Origin: Callorhinus ursinus
Lineage: Eukaryota; Chordata; Mammalia; Carnivora; Otariidae
Assembly (NCBI RefSeq): GCF_003265705.1
Contig: NW_020312788.1
Location: 5,994,301-6,058,300, forward strand
Direction of reading: 5' to 3'
Length of the DNA: 64,000 bases
Shown piece by piece: positions 12,410-23,525 of the stretch. The notes under the pieces are model-generated. The model was given only the letters and a program-made list of their open reading frames with translations. It did no database searches and was not told the DNA's origin. Numbering within the stretch: the stretch's first letter is position 1; each line of letters begins with the position of its first letter. Both the position numbers and the translations under genes were made by a program.

Positions 12410-12670
12410 AGTGACCAGTTATTGAACACTTGACTATATGCAAGGCTCTCTTCCAGAAATCTTACATATTTTATCTCATTTAATTCACACAATAACTCAG
12501 TGGATTAGGTACTACTCTTATTAATCTCATTTTATAGATATAAAAACTGAAGCACAAAAAGGTTCATCACTTGCCTACGATCACACAGGCGGAAGGGGCC
12601 AGAAGACTAACACAGGCTGTCTGATCTCAGAACCTAGACTCTTCACCATTACTCAGGGATATATGGTAAC
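12410..12670 (-). repeat. MIR SINE relic
   Basis: Reverse MIR: 'ttattgaacacttgactatat', 'attttatctcatttaattc' and 'gatcacacaggcgg'. Together these match MIR antisense wording. Confidence 0.75.
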
Positions 12671-12879
12671 CAGGGAGACCGAGCTCTGCCAATAGACAGG
12701 CTGGCAAATATTTTAATTCCACTAAGAAATAGGATGCCTCAGGTAATTTAAAGTTCATATCTTTCCAAAACGTCTTTGAGAAGTATTTCCACAGGTGAGA
12801 ATTTGAGGTCACTTGACAGTTCAGTGTAAAAGAGATACTGGGATGAACAGCAAATCTCAGCTTCACTTATTTTCTGTGG

Positions 12880-13020
12880 AAGCTTGACAAGTTTTATCAC
12901 CACCCGGAGCTTAACTTTCCTAATGTATTAAATAGTGACAATAATACGTGAGTGTTGCTGTGAAGACTGAGATATCAGAGGATAATTCCCAGAATACGGT
13001 TAAGTACATCCTCAATTATT
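12880..13020 (+). repeat. MIR SINE relic
   Basis: Sense MIR-like order: 'cttgacaagttttatcacc', 'cttaactttcctaatgta', 'aatagtgacaataatac', 'gtgttgctgtgaagactgag'. Confidence 0.55.
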
Positions 13021-13502
13021 ATTAGTTCATGTCCACCTTCTTCCGTCAACTGTAGTGCCAACTATGAATTTCCCTGGGGTAGGATGAGCCTGGGAAATGA
13101 GTTCAAGGGGAATGAAGGAAGTATTGATTAGCTGAGGAGGAACATTGCATTATTAATTTTTGTATCTCCCTCAATCAGTATCTTCAATGATCAGTGCATA
13201 ACAAATGTTTGTTGTTAAATTGGTGAGTAAAAATGTCATAAAATTAAGTAGTCAGTGGATATTTTAAATATATAAAAATAAAGTCTTTCCACATATTTGA
13301 CATGCATTTTAGAGGACTGAGGTAAACATAACATGCATGTTCCTGGGAAATTATTTACAATTAAGAACGATTGATGGGGGCCCCTTATTAATTTCCGACT
13401 TAAAGATACTCAGTTTTTACTGTGACACCATTTCTTGTTCTCTGACATGCTTAGGTTCGCATTTGTTTGATCATTCATTAAATTACCTGATCTATCTTCT
13501 AG

Positions 13503-13573
13503 ACCAAAAACAGAGGATGCTTGGGTATTTGCAAAGCCTAATGCCATTCAGGCTCTTGGTGTGATGTCGTTTG
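13503..13573 (+). CDS. SLC38A11: SLC38A11 internal coding exon (first visible exon)
   Basis: SLC38A11 is a putative sodium-coupled neutral amino acid transporter of the SLC38 (SNAT) family, a multi-pass membrane protein of the amino acid/auxin permease fold. This 71-base exon carries one base of a split codon, 23 whole codons (PKTEDAWVFAKPNAIQALGV then MSF) and one base of an Ala codon shared with the next exon. It is preceded by tctag and followed by the donor GTGAGT at 13574. The peptide closely matches my memory of the human protein just before its conserved 'AFICHHN' segment. The stretch should be a loop leading into a transmembrane helix (inference). The reading frame is intact. Identity rests on protein recall, not on an alignment. 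Confidence 0.9.
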
Positions 13574-14410
13574 GTGAGTATATGATTTCACAGGCCCTTT
13601 CTCAATATGGAGTCTTCGGTATAATGAAAAAGTTTCTTATTCGTGTCTGGAGAGCAAATGTCCCAAGTTTTAGGCTTCCTATTAGCACCATATGGTCTAG
13701 TTTGTGCCAACATAAAATTAGGCTCAAACTTTTCTCACTCATCACTAAAATTTGATTTAATTTGGACAAGTCTCTTTCTCATGCAGAAAACTCATTACAG
13801 TCATCTTATTTTTTAACTTGAAAATCTAGCAAGTGTTATGCGCTTATTCAAAACCTTGCACACAAAGTATTACAAATTGGCCAGATGTCTAAAGCTACTC
13901 TGTTATATACCAGATTGGAAAGGAAGCCATGGACTGAAAACATAGTGTTGTTTAGATTTCCCTTAAGATTGGAAGGCCACTAGGAAATGGAAAATGGGAG
14001 AGAAAGTTGAATAGGCCTGGTTTATATCAAGAGTGACATGAAGAGACCACATAAGCCTAACGTGAGTGAAATTTCTCATTCCTACAGTTGTTAAAAAAGT
14101 TATTTTTGGACATAGCTAGTGAATTAATGTATTTGAACTTCAGTAGCATTCCAAAGTCACATACATCTCTGAATTTTTAGAAGAAAAAAGAGAACCTTAG
14201 TGCTTGTGATAAAGGACAGTTGGAAGGCAGGCAGGCAGGGACAAGGGGCCCCTGCCCTAAGAGGAAACCACCCTTAAAAGGATTTTACACGGCCCTGGAA
14301 GGAGCCCTCCACCCTTTCCCATGTGCTGGATGACAAAAATCTGATTGGATGACAGGTGCAGGGAGGGTTAATCGATTAAAACAGCCCTCCAACAAGCCCA
14401 CAAAAACCCC

Positions 14411-14420
14411 TATAGATTTA
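14411..14420 (+). promoter_or_regulatory. TATA-like element in the LTR
   Basis: TATAGATTTA sits about 80 bp before the AGTAAA motif. This spacing fits a U3 TATA box followed by a short R region. It is only a motif match and promoter activity is unknown. Confidence 0.35.
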
Positions 14421-14492
14421 GAAACTCCAATGGCAACCCTCTCGGGTCCCCTCCGTCCTCGGGAGCTTTGTACTATCACTTTGCTATCACTC

Positions 14493-14498
14493 AGTAAA
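14493..14498 (+). terminator. Variant poly(A) signal AGTAAA in the LTR
   Basis: AGTAAA is a known weaker variant of AATAAA. It lies in sense orientation inside the LTR and within an SLC38A11 intron, so it could in principle shorten transcripts. Only the motif is seen. Confidence 0.35.
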
Positions 14499-14644
14499 CT
14501 TGCTTCACTGCCTGCCACTCTGTCCGGTCTACCTCTTCGTTCTTCAAAGCCACCTGACCAAGAACTGTGGGCACCGAAGGAGAAGGAAATCCAGTAACAT
14601 TTGCTTTAATGGTGCTCTTTTTTTTTTTCTTTTTTGTATTGCAG

Positions 14645-14806
14645 CATTTATTTGCCACCATAACTGCTTCTTAGTTTATGGTTCTTTGGAAGACCCCACA
14701 GTAGCTAACTGGTCCCGCATCATCCATGTGTCTGCCTTGGCTTCTGTACTTACCAGTACTCTCTTTGCTACATGTGGATACTTGACCTTTACTGGCTTCA
14801 CCCAAG
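14645..14806 (+). CDS. SLC38A11: SLC38A11 internal coding exon
   Basis: This 162-base exon starts with two bases that complete an Ala codon and continues with 53 codons, FICHHNCFLVYGSLEDPTVA... through CGYLTFTGFTQ. It ends with one base of a Gly codon. The acceptor is gtattgcag and the donor GTAAAA (14807). 'FICHHN' and 'EDPTVANW' match the SLC38A11-specific version of the segment that other SLC38 members carry at this place. The C-terminal half (IIHVSALASVLTSTLFATCGYL) is hydrophobic and reads as one transmembrane helix (inference). The frame is intact. The open frame continues both upstream into the LTR and downstream into the intron, so the longer open stretch at 14500-14997 is not the real exon extent. 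Confidence 0.93.
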
Positions 14807-15614
14807 GTAAAATGAGAGATTCGGTTCTCATCATATTTTGTTATTCACATGGACTGGTTCTGTCGCTCCTCATTTTAGGCACAATTATACCCAGTATTCT
14901 ACTTCAGAGTATCACTATCTCTTCTGTCCATTCTCTCCTCTCCCTTCCCACCTCTGCCATTTCTGTTTTCCTGATTTTCTCCCTTTTGAACTGCTAAACT
15001 TGTTTCTGTAGTTCCTTTCCTCTCTTCTTCCATGCTTTCACTTAAAAGCACTTGAAATCTGGCTTCCCTCTCCGCTGCAGCTTCACTTTCAGAAATACCA
15101 GCATCCTCCCACTCTTCAAAGTGAATCATCGTGGTTCTGATTCTCGTGCACCTCTGTGAATCACTTAACAGTTCCGAACATCCCGTCTTTCCTCCCGTAG
15201 GAGAAGGAGCACTACCACATCATCATTCACTCTTTCCCCCTGAGTGATTGCTCTTTGCTTTCTCTTACCTTCTCTCCCCTTCTACTCCCACCTTCCATTA
15301 ACTGGCCCAGGCAAGTTGCCTTCTTTTCTCTCAACAAATTCCCTGGAGATTGTCATTGTTTTATAAACTCTAGTCCAGACCTTTCTTTTCATCTCCAGCC
15401 TCTTGCCTGCAGGACATTCCTACTTAGTTATCCCTTCTTGCCTTAAACACAAAACGTCATCTTTCGCACAGAACCAGCCCCACCTCTTCCCCCCTCCTCC
15501 TCCACCTCACCACCTGACACTGAATTTATTTCTCTTTTCCCTGTTCGCCCAGGCCCAACAGCTGAGTGGTTCTCTCTTCTTCCTTTGACCTGTGCACTCA
15601 CTCCTCTGTGTAGT

Positions 15615-15840
15615 ATTAATACCCTGGTAAATGCTGTGATTCAAACATGTCACAGCTTTTGCAGGTCTATTATCTCATTTGACCTTGAAACAACCCTATG
15701 AAGGTAAGTGGAATAACTAGTTTTACCCCCTGCTTAAAACACAAAGAGGTGAAGGAACCTGCCCAAGCTGGCTGGTGACAAAGTAGAAAACAAGTCTCCT
15801 GACTTCCAGTTCAATTTTCATTCCATTCTCTCTTGCTGTC
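15615..15840 (-). repeat. MIR SINE relic
   Basis: Antisense MIR: 'ctattatctcatttgacctt', 'acaaagaggtgaaggaacct', 'gcccaagctggctggtgac'. Confidence 0.7.
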
Positions 15841-16938
15841 TACCCCACTTTGGTCAAGGCCGACCCATTAAAAGCGTCTCTTATCCTCCAGCTCCTCTTC
15901 ACTTAGTTTTCAGATGATACGAGGTACTCTTGGGTGTACTGTTTCAAATAGAGGTCACAGGTAACTATGATTATAGGCAGAGATTTCTCAAGAAATAAAG
16001 AAAAAAGTAAAAACGGCTTCAAAACAAAGTGTTTAACATAATTCCAATGCCATCAAAAATACAATCCATGTATGTGCCATTAGAGTGCGGCAATGAAGTG
16101 ACCGTGAAAATCTTGATAAAAATTGTCTCAAAACATTGCCATGTATCACTGTTGCTACATCATTTGCCAAGGTGAATGGCCTGTAGGCTCCAGTCTGTAC
16201 AAAACCTTGGTTTTTAAATGCCTTCCCTGTATGACATAAACCCTTTTTCTTAGTCACACCTTCCTAGTGTTGTTATCGGTGGTAATTGCTTAGATATAAT
16301 TAAATCTTTACATAACAAAGCTGACGGGTTGGTTTTGGTTTGGGCTTTTTGTTGTTGTTTTTTTCTTTAACCTAGCTATAATTCCTGAAAATAGACTCAA
16401 GCTGGAATAAGCTGACATTGTTTCTTCAGGCCATTTCATCTTAGGCAAATCTGGTCTTTCCTGTGCAAACTGCTTGCTTCTTTTGTTTTCCCTTTTAGTA
16501 GATATATTTCAGCTTGTGAGGCAGTAAAGAAGTCGAGGTTGTTCTTGACATTCTCAGTCACTTTTTACTGAAGGTTAATGAACAGGGACCTTCTGTCCTC
16601 TTTTCTGAGTGGTAGAACATTTTCAGTCAAACTTGAAGCAGGTCTTTGCCACGACTGCTTGTGGTTTAATCCCTTTCCGCCTAAAAGGGACCCTAGGAGG
16701 TAATGTACATTTGTTCCAGTTGATAGGAGGAGGGGAGAAGAGTCATTAAAGTAAGTCTTGGCAGAGGTGGGTCATTTAGCTTTTTAATTAAAGAAAAAAG
16801 GACAGAAGTATAGTTTTGTTTTCTTTTTAAATAGTGTGGTAGTGTGTGACTTTGATCTTATTTTTCTATTCAGTCTAACTGGAAAATGTGACCCAAATTT
16901 TAAAATGTAAGCATGTTATATTAAGGAAATAAATAGGC

Positions 16939-17140
16939 CTGGGACACCTGGGTGGCTCAGTTGTTAGGCGTCTGCCTTCGCCTCAGGTCATGGTCCCAGG
17001 GTCCTGGGATTGAGCCGTGCATCAGGCTCCCTGCTCAGTGGGGAAGACTGCTTCTCCCTCTCCCACTCCCCCTGCTTGTGTTCCCTCTCTCAATGTGTCT
17101 TTCTCTATCAAATAAATAAATAAAATCTTTAAAAAAAAAA
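16939..17140 (+). mobile_element. CAN-SINE (SINEC)
   Basis: Full copy (gggacacctgggtggctcag to aaatctttaaaaaaaaaaa). Flanked by aggaaataaataggc at 16924 and 17141. Confidence 0.96.
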
Positions 17141-17972
17141 AGGAAATAAATAGGCACAAATATTGTTTGTTTCAGTATTGGGAAACTTTTTACTGACATG
17201 ACTTCTGAGCCCTCATTAGATCCCTCTATTTCTTCATAGATGTCTGAGAAAATGTAGTCTCTAAATAAGAATTGGTTCACGGTGTGCATGGTCCATTGTT
17301 TAGTTTGGAACTAATTAAATATAATGCTTTACCCCAGAAATAACCATATTTTCACAGTTTTGAATTAGTGTACTTGCACTCGGGTTCATCAGATACCATG
17401 AAAGGTGAATAGTTGCTGTGGCCCTCAGTCTGGGATTAAACCCTACAGCATGATATACAGGGAATTCAGCTCCCCAGATGTACTCGTCTGCTCTTCCTTT
17501 CAGGATTGCCCTTGATCTAAGAATAACATTTCAAAAGGAAATCTGTTTAAGACTTTTTTTTTTAATAACAAAGTCACTTATTTACCAGAAACAAAGACCA
17601 GAAGCAAGTTTATAAAGCTAGTGCACAAGAATTTAGGGAGTTGGTTCAGGTGTCAGAAGACAATGGATGAAAGTATTTTTCAGAAGTTGATACAAATTTA
17701 AGGCAAATCTACTAAAAACAAACAATTAGAATAAGAGAAAAACTGTCACTGATGAATTCATCTTCAAGTGGAAAATGTACTAGTTTTAATATCAGTCATA
17801 ATTATATAGTTATTGAAAACAAAAAACCTTGTATTTAGACTTGGCAGTCTATTCTATTAATTAAATGGAGTTTATGGAGCTCTACTTATACAATAAATAT
17901 CCAATATCTGATTTGTTAGATATTTATCTCAAATATTCAGTTGAAATAAATCTATTTTATATTATTCTCCAG

Positions 17973-18085
17973 GAGACTTATTTGAAAACTATTGCAGAAA
18001 TGATGATTTGGTAACATTCGGAAGGTTCTGTTATGGAGTCACTGTCATTTTAACGTACCCAATTGAATGTTTTGTGACTAGAGAG
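17973..18085 (+). CDS. SLC38A11: SLC38A11 internal coding exon
   Basis: This 113-base exon has two bases completing a Gly codon and then 37 codons: DLFENYCRNDDLVTFGRFCY, then GVTVILTYPIECFVTRE. The acceptor is ttctccag and the donor GTAAGC at 18086. The piece follows the previous exon without a frame break, giving the joined '...FTQG|DLFENY...' seen in the vertebrate protein. The segment FGRFCYGVTVILTYPIECF reads as a transmembrane helix (inference). The region 'LTYPIECF' corresponds to a conserved stretch of the AAAP fold. No stop codons or shifts are present. Confidence 0.93.
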
Positions 18086-19523
18086 GTAAGCACAATTCCT
18101 TTCCAACATTTTACCTAGTCGATCCCTCTACTACATTTAATTTAGGAAGATTTGTAAATAATTTAAATCTGTAAATTCACAAGTGCATGGTAAGTCATAT
18201 AATTTATAAGTCTCTTTTTCAACCAGTTTAAAGATAAATTTATATTCAAATGTTTACAAGTTACTTTTTCAAAAGTTGGATTTGAAGATCATGTTTGGTG
18301 GTTTAGTTTATATTAGCATAAGTATAAATATTTATACAACTGCATTCTAAAATGAATGCCAGCCTTTAATAGAGCCAAACTAAGTGGTTTTTTCTTAAAA
18401 GCATTCTTACAAAGAAATTAAGTACTAAGATTTAAAACGTGTTTTACAAAATCGTTCTTTTGCTAAGATGCTTTATAAGTCAATGTGTATTAAAGGCAAC
18501 TTTGAACAGATTTTGATCAGTTTTGTTATTTTGAAAAAACTAAAATGTCTTATTATCTATGGAAAACCAAAATTCAATTTAAACCACTAGTTTACAGATA
18601 TATTTTATTTATATATTTATACAAATATATATTTTTAAACCATGTAAAATAATAAAGATAGTATATTACATATATATGTATTTGTGATGTACTTGTACTA
18701 TATGTATGGATTTGCAAAGGACGATTAAGTGAAAAAGAAATCATTCTTTTTCTGTAAAGCTGGATAGCTTGTCGGGAATCCCTCATACAGTCAGCGAAAA
18801 ATCCACTGTACCAGTCAGCAGAAAAACATGATCCTGCTTCACAGTGGTTCTTTGAGCAATCACACTGAAAAGGGCTTAGTTTTAGGATCTATTCCTAGAG
18901 GCTGTTTACACAGTGCACCATGTGAATGGGTCTAATGTGTGAAGTGAACCGCCTACAGAGCTTTAAATACGCTAACTAATCAGCAGGCTTCTAGAGGAAG
19001 ACCAGTGCTTACCTTATGCCAGATCTGGGGGATAAGGAACTGCTCAGGAAAATGGAATAAGGAAATGTTCAGCACTATGTATATCCTTTACAATTAGCAC
19101 TTGTCCTCACTTACAAATGTGTAACTCACAGACTAGTTCTCCACCTTGAATATAAGGGAGAAGTAGATTGAAATTTACTTTATGAAGATTTTTCAAATCT
19201 AAGAAACTTGAAAAATTTTTTGCTCTTGTTAGATGCAGGGATTGGTTTTATTTTAGCTTCTGCCCAGTACTTTGGGTTCAAATCTGATCTGTAGGTCAGC
19301 GGTAACAGATGCTACATTCTCATGTGGCTTCTGGTGAACTGCTTGTGGACAATCTGAGTCACTCCACCTGCACAGTTTATGTCTTTAGTTCTTGGAACTT
19401 GTTTCCTTTCTAGCTGCCATGACAGGAAGATAGAACTGACTCAAGAGTCTCTGCCATGATAGCAAATACTAGGCAGAGGAACCTCAAATATACTTCACTC
19501 ATTCACTTCCTTTTTCTCTCCTT

Positions 19524-19574
<51 letters not shown>

Positions 19575-20651
19575 AGCATAAACACAGTCAAAGCCATTTC
19601 TACTCATAGATAAAGTAGCCAGCCACATAAAAGGGTGCCAAAAAGCCTGTCCATACCCCTAATGAATATCTCTCAGTAGCCTGCCACACGCAGTGATTTT
19701 CTACTATTATAATCATGTATTAGAGGCTTCTATAAGAATGAATTTTAAATATTTAAAAAACATCACTAATTGTAAACCATAAATAAGTAAAAGTTATTAA
19801 TATTCCCAGTAATTATTAGTAGAGCTATGGCAGTGTCCAGTCTGTGAGGAATGTTACTTATCTAGGAATGTTAGACAAGTAACAGCTTGGAGGGTTGGCT
19901 TCATTAAGGTCCCCCAGCATCTGACCTTCTACCATTTCCAACTCTTGTCTCAGGGCTCTCTTGCAGAGTCAGCCCTATTCAGATATTCTCTTTCTTGTCT
20001 TCCATAGGTATCTTTCCTGTTCTTCTTTCTTCTTTTGCTCTTTTCACACTGTTGCCTCAGTCTCTAATTCTGCTCTAAATCCTACCCATGTTTTAAGCCC
20101 TACCTCAAGCCAAGGTAGGACAAGGACATTTCAGGATTGCTGTAAAGCTGATTACTCAAGAAAGATGGATCTAGGTAACTAAAGCTCTTCTAGTTCTAAA
20201 TTCTATTTGATCTTTTTTATCCAGATCACTATTTGTTTTCTTAGATTGGTTGACTCTTTCCAATCTCCTCTCATTCAAAAATCTAAATACCATCCATAGA
20301 TTCTGTTAGTGACGACCTTGTTGGACTCAAATACCTTATAAGGTAACTTCCTAAGATCTTTCTTACACTTGAGAAATATGTTTTTTCACCCATTATATAC
20401 CATGTTTTGGGTCTGTAATATAATATACTACCTGTCTAATAATTCGGCAAAGAATACTTGTTATTGAAACGTGTGTTTGTCTATGTGTAAGTACTTTGGA
20501 AAAGAGAGGACATTCGTATGGCTTAAGATTTGATTGATTGCCTTACTGGTAGTGTTTTATACAGTCCTAAGTGCTATAATATGACATACTTTCTTAATAA
20601 GTCCTGCATGCCTCTGAGAATCCGTCTCTAAATAATGTGCTTCTTTGGCAG
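18086..20651 (+). other. SLC38A11: SLC38A11 intron (2566 bp)
   Basis: GT-AG intron (gtaagc ... tttggcag). It contains an AT-rich block at 18595-18685 and a CA microsatellite at 19527-19570. No SINE or LINE was recognised, which is unusual for this window. Confidence 0.85.
19527..19570 (+). repeat. (AC)n microsatellite, about 22 units
   Basis: Uninterrupted AC dinucleotides, 44 bp, in an SLC38A11 intron after a pyrimidine-rich run. It is likely length-polymorphic. Confidence 0.97.
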
Positions 20652-20783
20652 GTAATTGCCAATGTGTTTTTTGGTGGGAATCTTTCATCGGTCCTCCACA
20701 TTATTGTAACAGTGGTTATCATTACTGTAGCCATGTTTACATCATTGCTGATTGATTGCCTTGGAAAAGTTTTAGAACTCAAT
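20652..20783 (+). CDS. SLC38A11: SLC38A11 internal coding exon
   Basis: This exon of 132 bases is 44 whole codons, VIANVFFGGNLSSVLH... to ...LLIDCLGKVLELN. The acceptor is ctttggcag and the donor is a perfect GTAAGT at 20784. Both edges are phase 0, so skipping it would keep the frame. The middle (VLHIIVTVVIITVAMFTSLL) is strongly hydrophobic and reads as a transmembrane helix. 'GGNLSS' contains an N-glycosylation sequon, but whether it faces the lumen is unknown. The sequence closely follows my recall of human SLC38A11. Confidence 0.93.
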
Positions 20784-20977
20784 GTAAGTATATTTAAAGA
20801 TTTACACCTCCATTTCTAAAAATCCCTTTAAAAAATAATGTTTACATTTAACGAAGGATGTATTTTCCCTAACAAAGGTATCAGTTTCTGAAATGAAATG
20901 AAAATGCGTTTGTTATGTAGTAATAAATCTTACAATGATGATTTTGTGTACTTTATAAGGCTATTTACTTTTAGAGC

Positions 20978-21415
20978 AGTGGTTCTCCCATGGGGGAGAT
21001 TTTGCTCCTCCTCACCCAGGGAACATTTTTGTTGTCACAGGTGGATAGGTGGGTGCTACTGGCATCTATTGGGAAAGGCTGAGGATGCTGCTGACATCCC
21101 TACCATGCACAGGACAGCCCCCATCATAACTATCCAATCTAAAATGTCAGTGGTGCTGGGGTGCCTAGGTGGCTCAGTCGGTTAAGCGTCTGCCTTCGGC
21201 TCAGGTCATGATCCCAGGGTCCTGGGATTGAGCCCCACGTCTGGCTTCCTGCTCAGAGGAGAGCCTGCTTCTTTCTCTCCCTCTGCCTGCCACTCTGCCT
21301 ACTTGTGTTCGCTCTCTGTCTCTCAAATAAATAAATAAAAATCTTTTAAAAAAATAAAAATAAAAACAAATAAATAAAATGTCTGTAGTGCTGAGGTTGA
21401 GACACCCTGGTTTGG
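20978..21415 (+). repeat. MER20 DNA transposon relic, split by a SINE
   Basis: Reads 'agcagtggttctcccatggg', 'tgctactggcatctattggg' and 'gatgctgctgacatcccta'. After the SINE it resumes 'gtagtgctgaggttgagaca'. This is the order of the hAT-type non-autonomous element MER20 as I remember it. Confidence 0.85.
21158..21375 (+). mobile_element. CAN-SINE nested in MER20
   Basis: Inserted with an 18-bp duplication (AAAATGTCAGTGGTGCTG before, AAAATGTCTGTAGTGCTG after). This fixes the boundaries. Confidence 0.96.
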
Positions 21416-21629
21416 AGCACTTTTTCATATTTTATTTTCTATAATACATAAACATTACTAAAAACAGCTACATATTAAGTGGATCTGGAAGTTGCTGCAT
21501 AAAAATAGGTCTAGAGGAATTCATTAAATATGTGTGAATGAAGATAATTATATCCATACCCCACATTCACTTACCACAGCCCAAGTTCTTTTTCTTTAAA
21601 ATATTTCATTTCCCTTTATAGACTTTCCC

Positions 21630-22010
21630 TCATAATCTCTACTGCTCTCTCCCAAATCTAAGTCCTTGTTATATCACATCTGAATTAATACTGGCTCTTT
21701 GTTTCAACTAGCACATATTTAAGTTCTGCTTCCAGTTTATCATGACAATACTTAAAAATCTCCACTTTCCTACCAGAGCAAGCATAAACTCTGTCCCCTC
21801 TATAATCTGACCCCATGCCTTCTATGGAAAGTTATTTACCATTTACTTTCCCAAATCCACCTTTAGCTCTAGTCAATCTTATTTGTGGCCTATGAGTAAG
21901 CCATAGTAATTCTTTCTTTTATCCTTTGGCTTATGTTTATTCTTTTACAATTATTATTATCCTTTCATTTCTGTCCAAATCTCATAAAGATTTAAGGTCT
22001 AGTGCAACTT
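21630..22010 (+). repeat. L2-like relic
   Basis: Wording typical of ancient LINE-2 3' parts ('gagcaagcataaactctgtc', 'tctataatctgaccccatg'). The assignment is by resemblance only. Confidence 0.4.
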
Positions 22011-22879
22011 CTAACTCATTTATTTGTTGATCAAGTATATATTATTACTATATAATTGAGATACAATGATGGGAGGAAATCAGAAAGGATCTATGCTTTC
22101 ATGGAGGATACAATCTCACAAATAAACATGAAAAGTTCAGCTGCTATGTAAATCAAGAAGAAGAGAAAGGAAAGAGATGGATTCCCAAAAGACATTTATG
22201 AGAAAAGATCAATAGGATTTTGTGACAAAGGGGGATAGAGGGACACATCAAGAATGACTCCTTGGTTCTACTTTGTGGAGCTGGGACAATGATGCCATCT
22301 GGTGAGAAATGAATAGAAATGGATCTACCACTTCAGAGTCATTAATCTTACTCTTCTACAATCTTTATGGAATTTCTATTCAGAATCCCACCACTTAGCA
22401 TTTATTAATTATGCACCACAGGGAGGGCAGACTTTTACAGATGGGATCCCAAGTCATTATTTACTCACTCCATTGAGAGTTGAGGGATAGGTGAAGGTAT
22501 TATTGTCAGTGCCCAAGATACTATTCCCTCCAGATGCCATCTGGATTTGAAGTTCCAGACAAAATAGATTCAGTCAGTAATACACTCTTGGGGATGTCCT
22601 CGTAGCAGGGTATGTGAAGAGTAGGGAGTAGGCTGTTTCCCAAAACCACAGGAGCCTGGGGAATCATCTATTCCACCAGCATTGGAAAGAAAGTTCATAG
22701 GAGAGATGCATAAATATCAAAGGTAACTTTCACCTACCTCTCCGTTTTGCATAGACCAAAGTCTCGAAGGTTCATACAAAATCATTTCACATTCCAACCT
22801 TGATCTATGTAAGTGGATGACTGCTACCTTAATGCACTAACTTGATTTACGTATTGTCATCATGTATCATATACTGTCT

Positions 22880-23000
22880 GGATTGTCCATAAGCTTGCCT
22901 TCCCTACCAGAGAGTAAGTTCTTTGAAGACAAGAATGATATTTAGCTGCCTCTTCCATCCTCCACAGTATATGGCATAGTGCTAAGAACACAGTGCTAAA
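22880..23000 (+). repeat. L2 3'-end relic
   Basis: Order 'gagagtaagttctttgaaga' then 'cacagtatatggcatagtgc' matches the L2 3' end ('aagctccttgag...cagtgcctggca'). Confidence 0.55.
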
Positions 23001-23525
23001 ATTACTGCATGGGCAATTGCCCCTTGGGACCACAGATCAGGAACTATTTCTACCAATGTTCCTGGACATAAAAGACATCCTTTAGTGTAGCACTGGGATA
23101 GTAAGTGTTACCAAAAATTGATGGCATTGACAATGATAGTAATCTTTCATCTGTGCTGAGGTATGATCAACCTCAGATTCCCAGATCTGTTATTTCTTAC
23201 TTTGTTAAATGTCTCATTTGAGTTCATATTTGGTTGTTTTTTTTTTTAATATTGTAGAATTTTGATATGAAAAAATGTTTATCAACTGCCTGATAGCTCA
23301 CCACATGTTGATAGCCTAACAATTTTTTATTCCCTTTAAATTAAACAAGCATATACATATTGCTTATATTTTAGTAATGATATATTTTTGTAAACATTAC
23401 CCTAACTTTCTGTTAATTGCTTATCTCTCTGACACTTGCACAACAAAATTGTAAGCACTTGATTACATTAAATATTCCCTATTGTACTTATGTTGAGAGT
23501 TTTTTGTGGTTAAGACAGAATTCTG

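Larger units (their letters stand above)
1..13502 (+). other. SLC38A11: Upstream intron of SLC38A11 (3' part), repeat-rich
   Basis: No coding exon was recognised here. The stretch ends in a splice acceptor (ctatcttctag, 13492-13502) directly before the first visible SLC38A11 exon. That exon starts with the last base of a split codon, so at least one exon lies further upstream, presumably outside the window. It holds eight SINEs, an L1 3'-UTR fragment, two decayed L1 segments on the minus strand, MIR relics, a compound microsatellite at 11085-11162 and unassigned sequence. Positions 160-620 loosely resemble an ancient low-copy interspersed repeat that I cannot name. Positions 1215-2780, 4950-7100 and 7310-8200 show nothing I can name beyond single-copy AT-rich DNA. 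Calling it an intron is an inference from the exon phase. Confidence 0.7.
14205..14601 (+). mobile_element. Solo LTR of an endogenous retrovirus (class I-like), sense orientation
   Basis: The segment begins TGTGATAAAGG and ends near CCAGTAACATT. It has the layout of a U3-R-U5 LTR: CCAAT-like sequence (tccaatggc), a TATA-like TATAGATTTA at 14411, a possible AGTAAA poly(A) signal at 14493-14498, and a pyrimidine-rich U5-like part (tgtccggtctacctcttcg). A 4-bp TGCT lies on both sides (14201-14204 and 14602-14605), consistent with the 4-bp duplication of gammaretrovirus-like insertions but short enough to occur by chance. No primer-binding site or viral gene follows, so it looks like a solo LTR. 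The family name was not determined. The end coordinates are uncertain by a few bases. Confidence 0.65.
13574..14644 (+). other. SLC38A11: SLC38A11 intron (1071 bp) containing an LTR
   Basis: This is a GT-AG intron with donor gtgagt and acceptor ttgtattgcag, preceded by a T-rich tract at 14619-14638. The first 630 bp are AT-rich with no feature I recognise. The last 440 bp contain an LTR. A plausible branch-point sequence (ctttaat, A at 14608 or 14609) lies in host sequence between the LTR and the exon. Confidence 0.85.
14807..17972 (+). other. SLC38A11: SLC38A11 intron (3166 bp)
   Basis: GT-AG intron (gtaaaa ... ttctccag). Positions 14880-15600 are unusually rich in C and T, without a repeat I can name. 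An MIR relic lies at about 15615-15840 and a full SINE at 16939-17140. The rest (15840-16935 and 17155-17970) is AT-rich single-copy sequence with no gene-like feature. Confidence 0.85.

Noticed and set aside
14807..14997. Continuation of the exon frame for 63 codons past 14806
   Set aside because: The donor at 14807 and the next exon joining in phase show that this is intron. The extra residues do not match SLC38A11.
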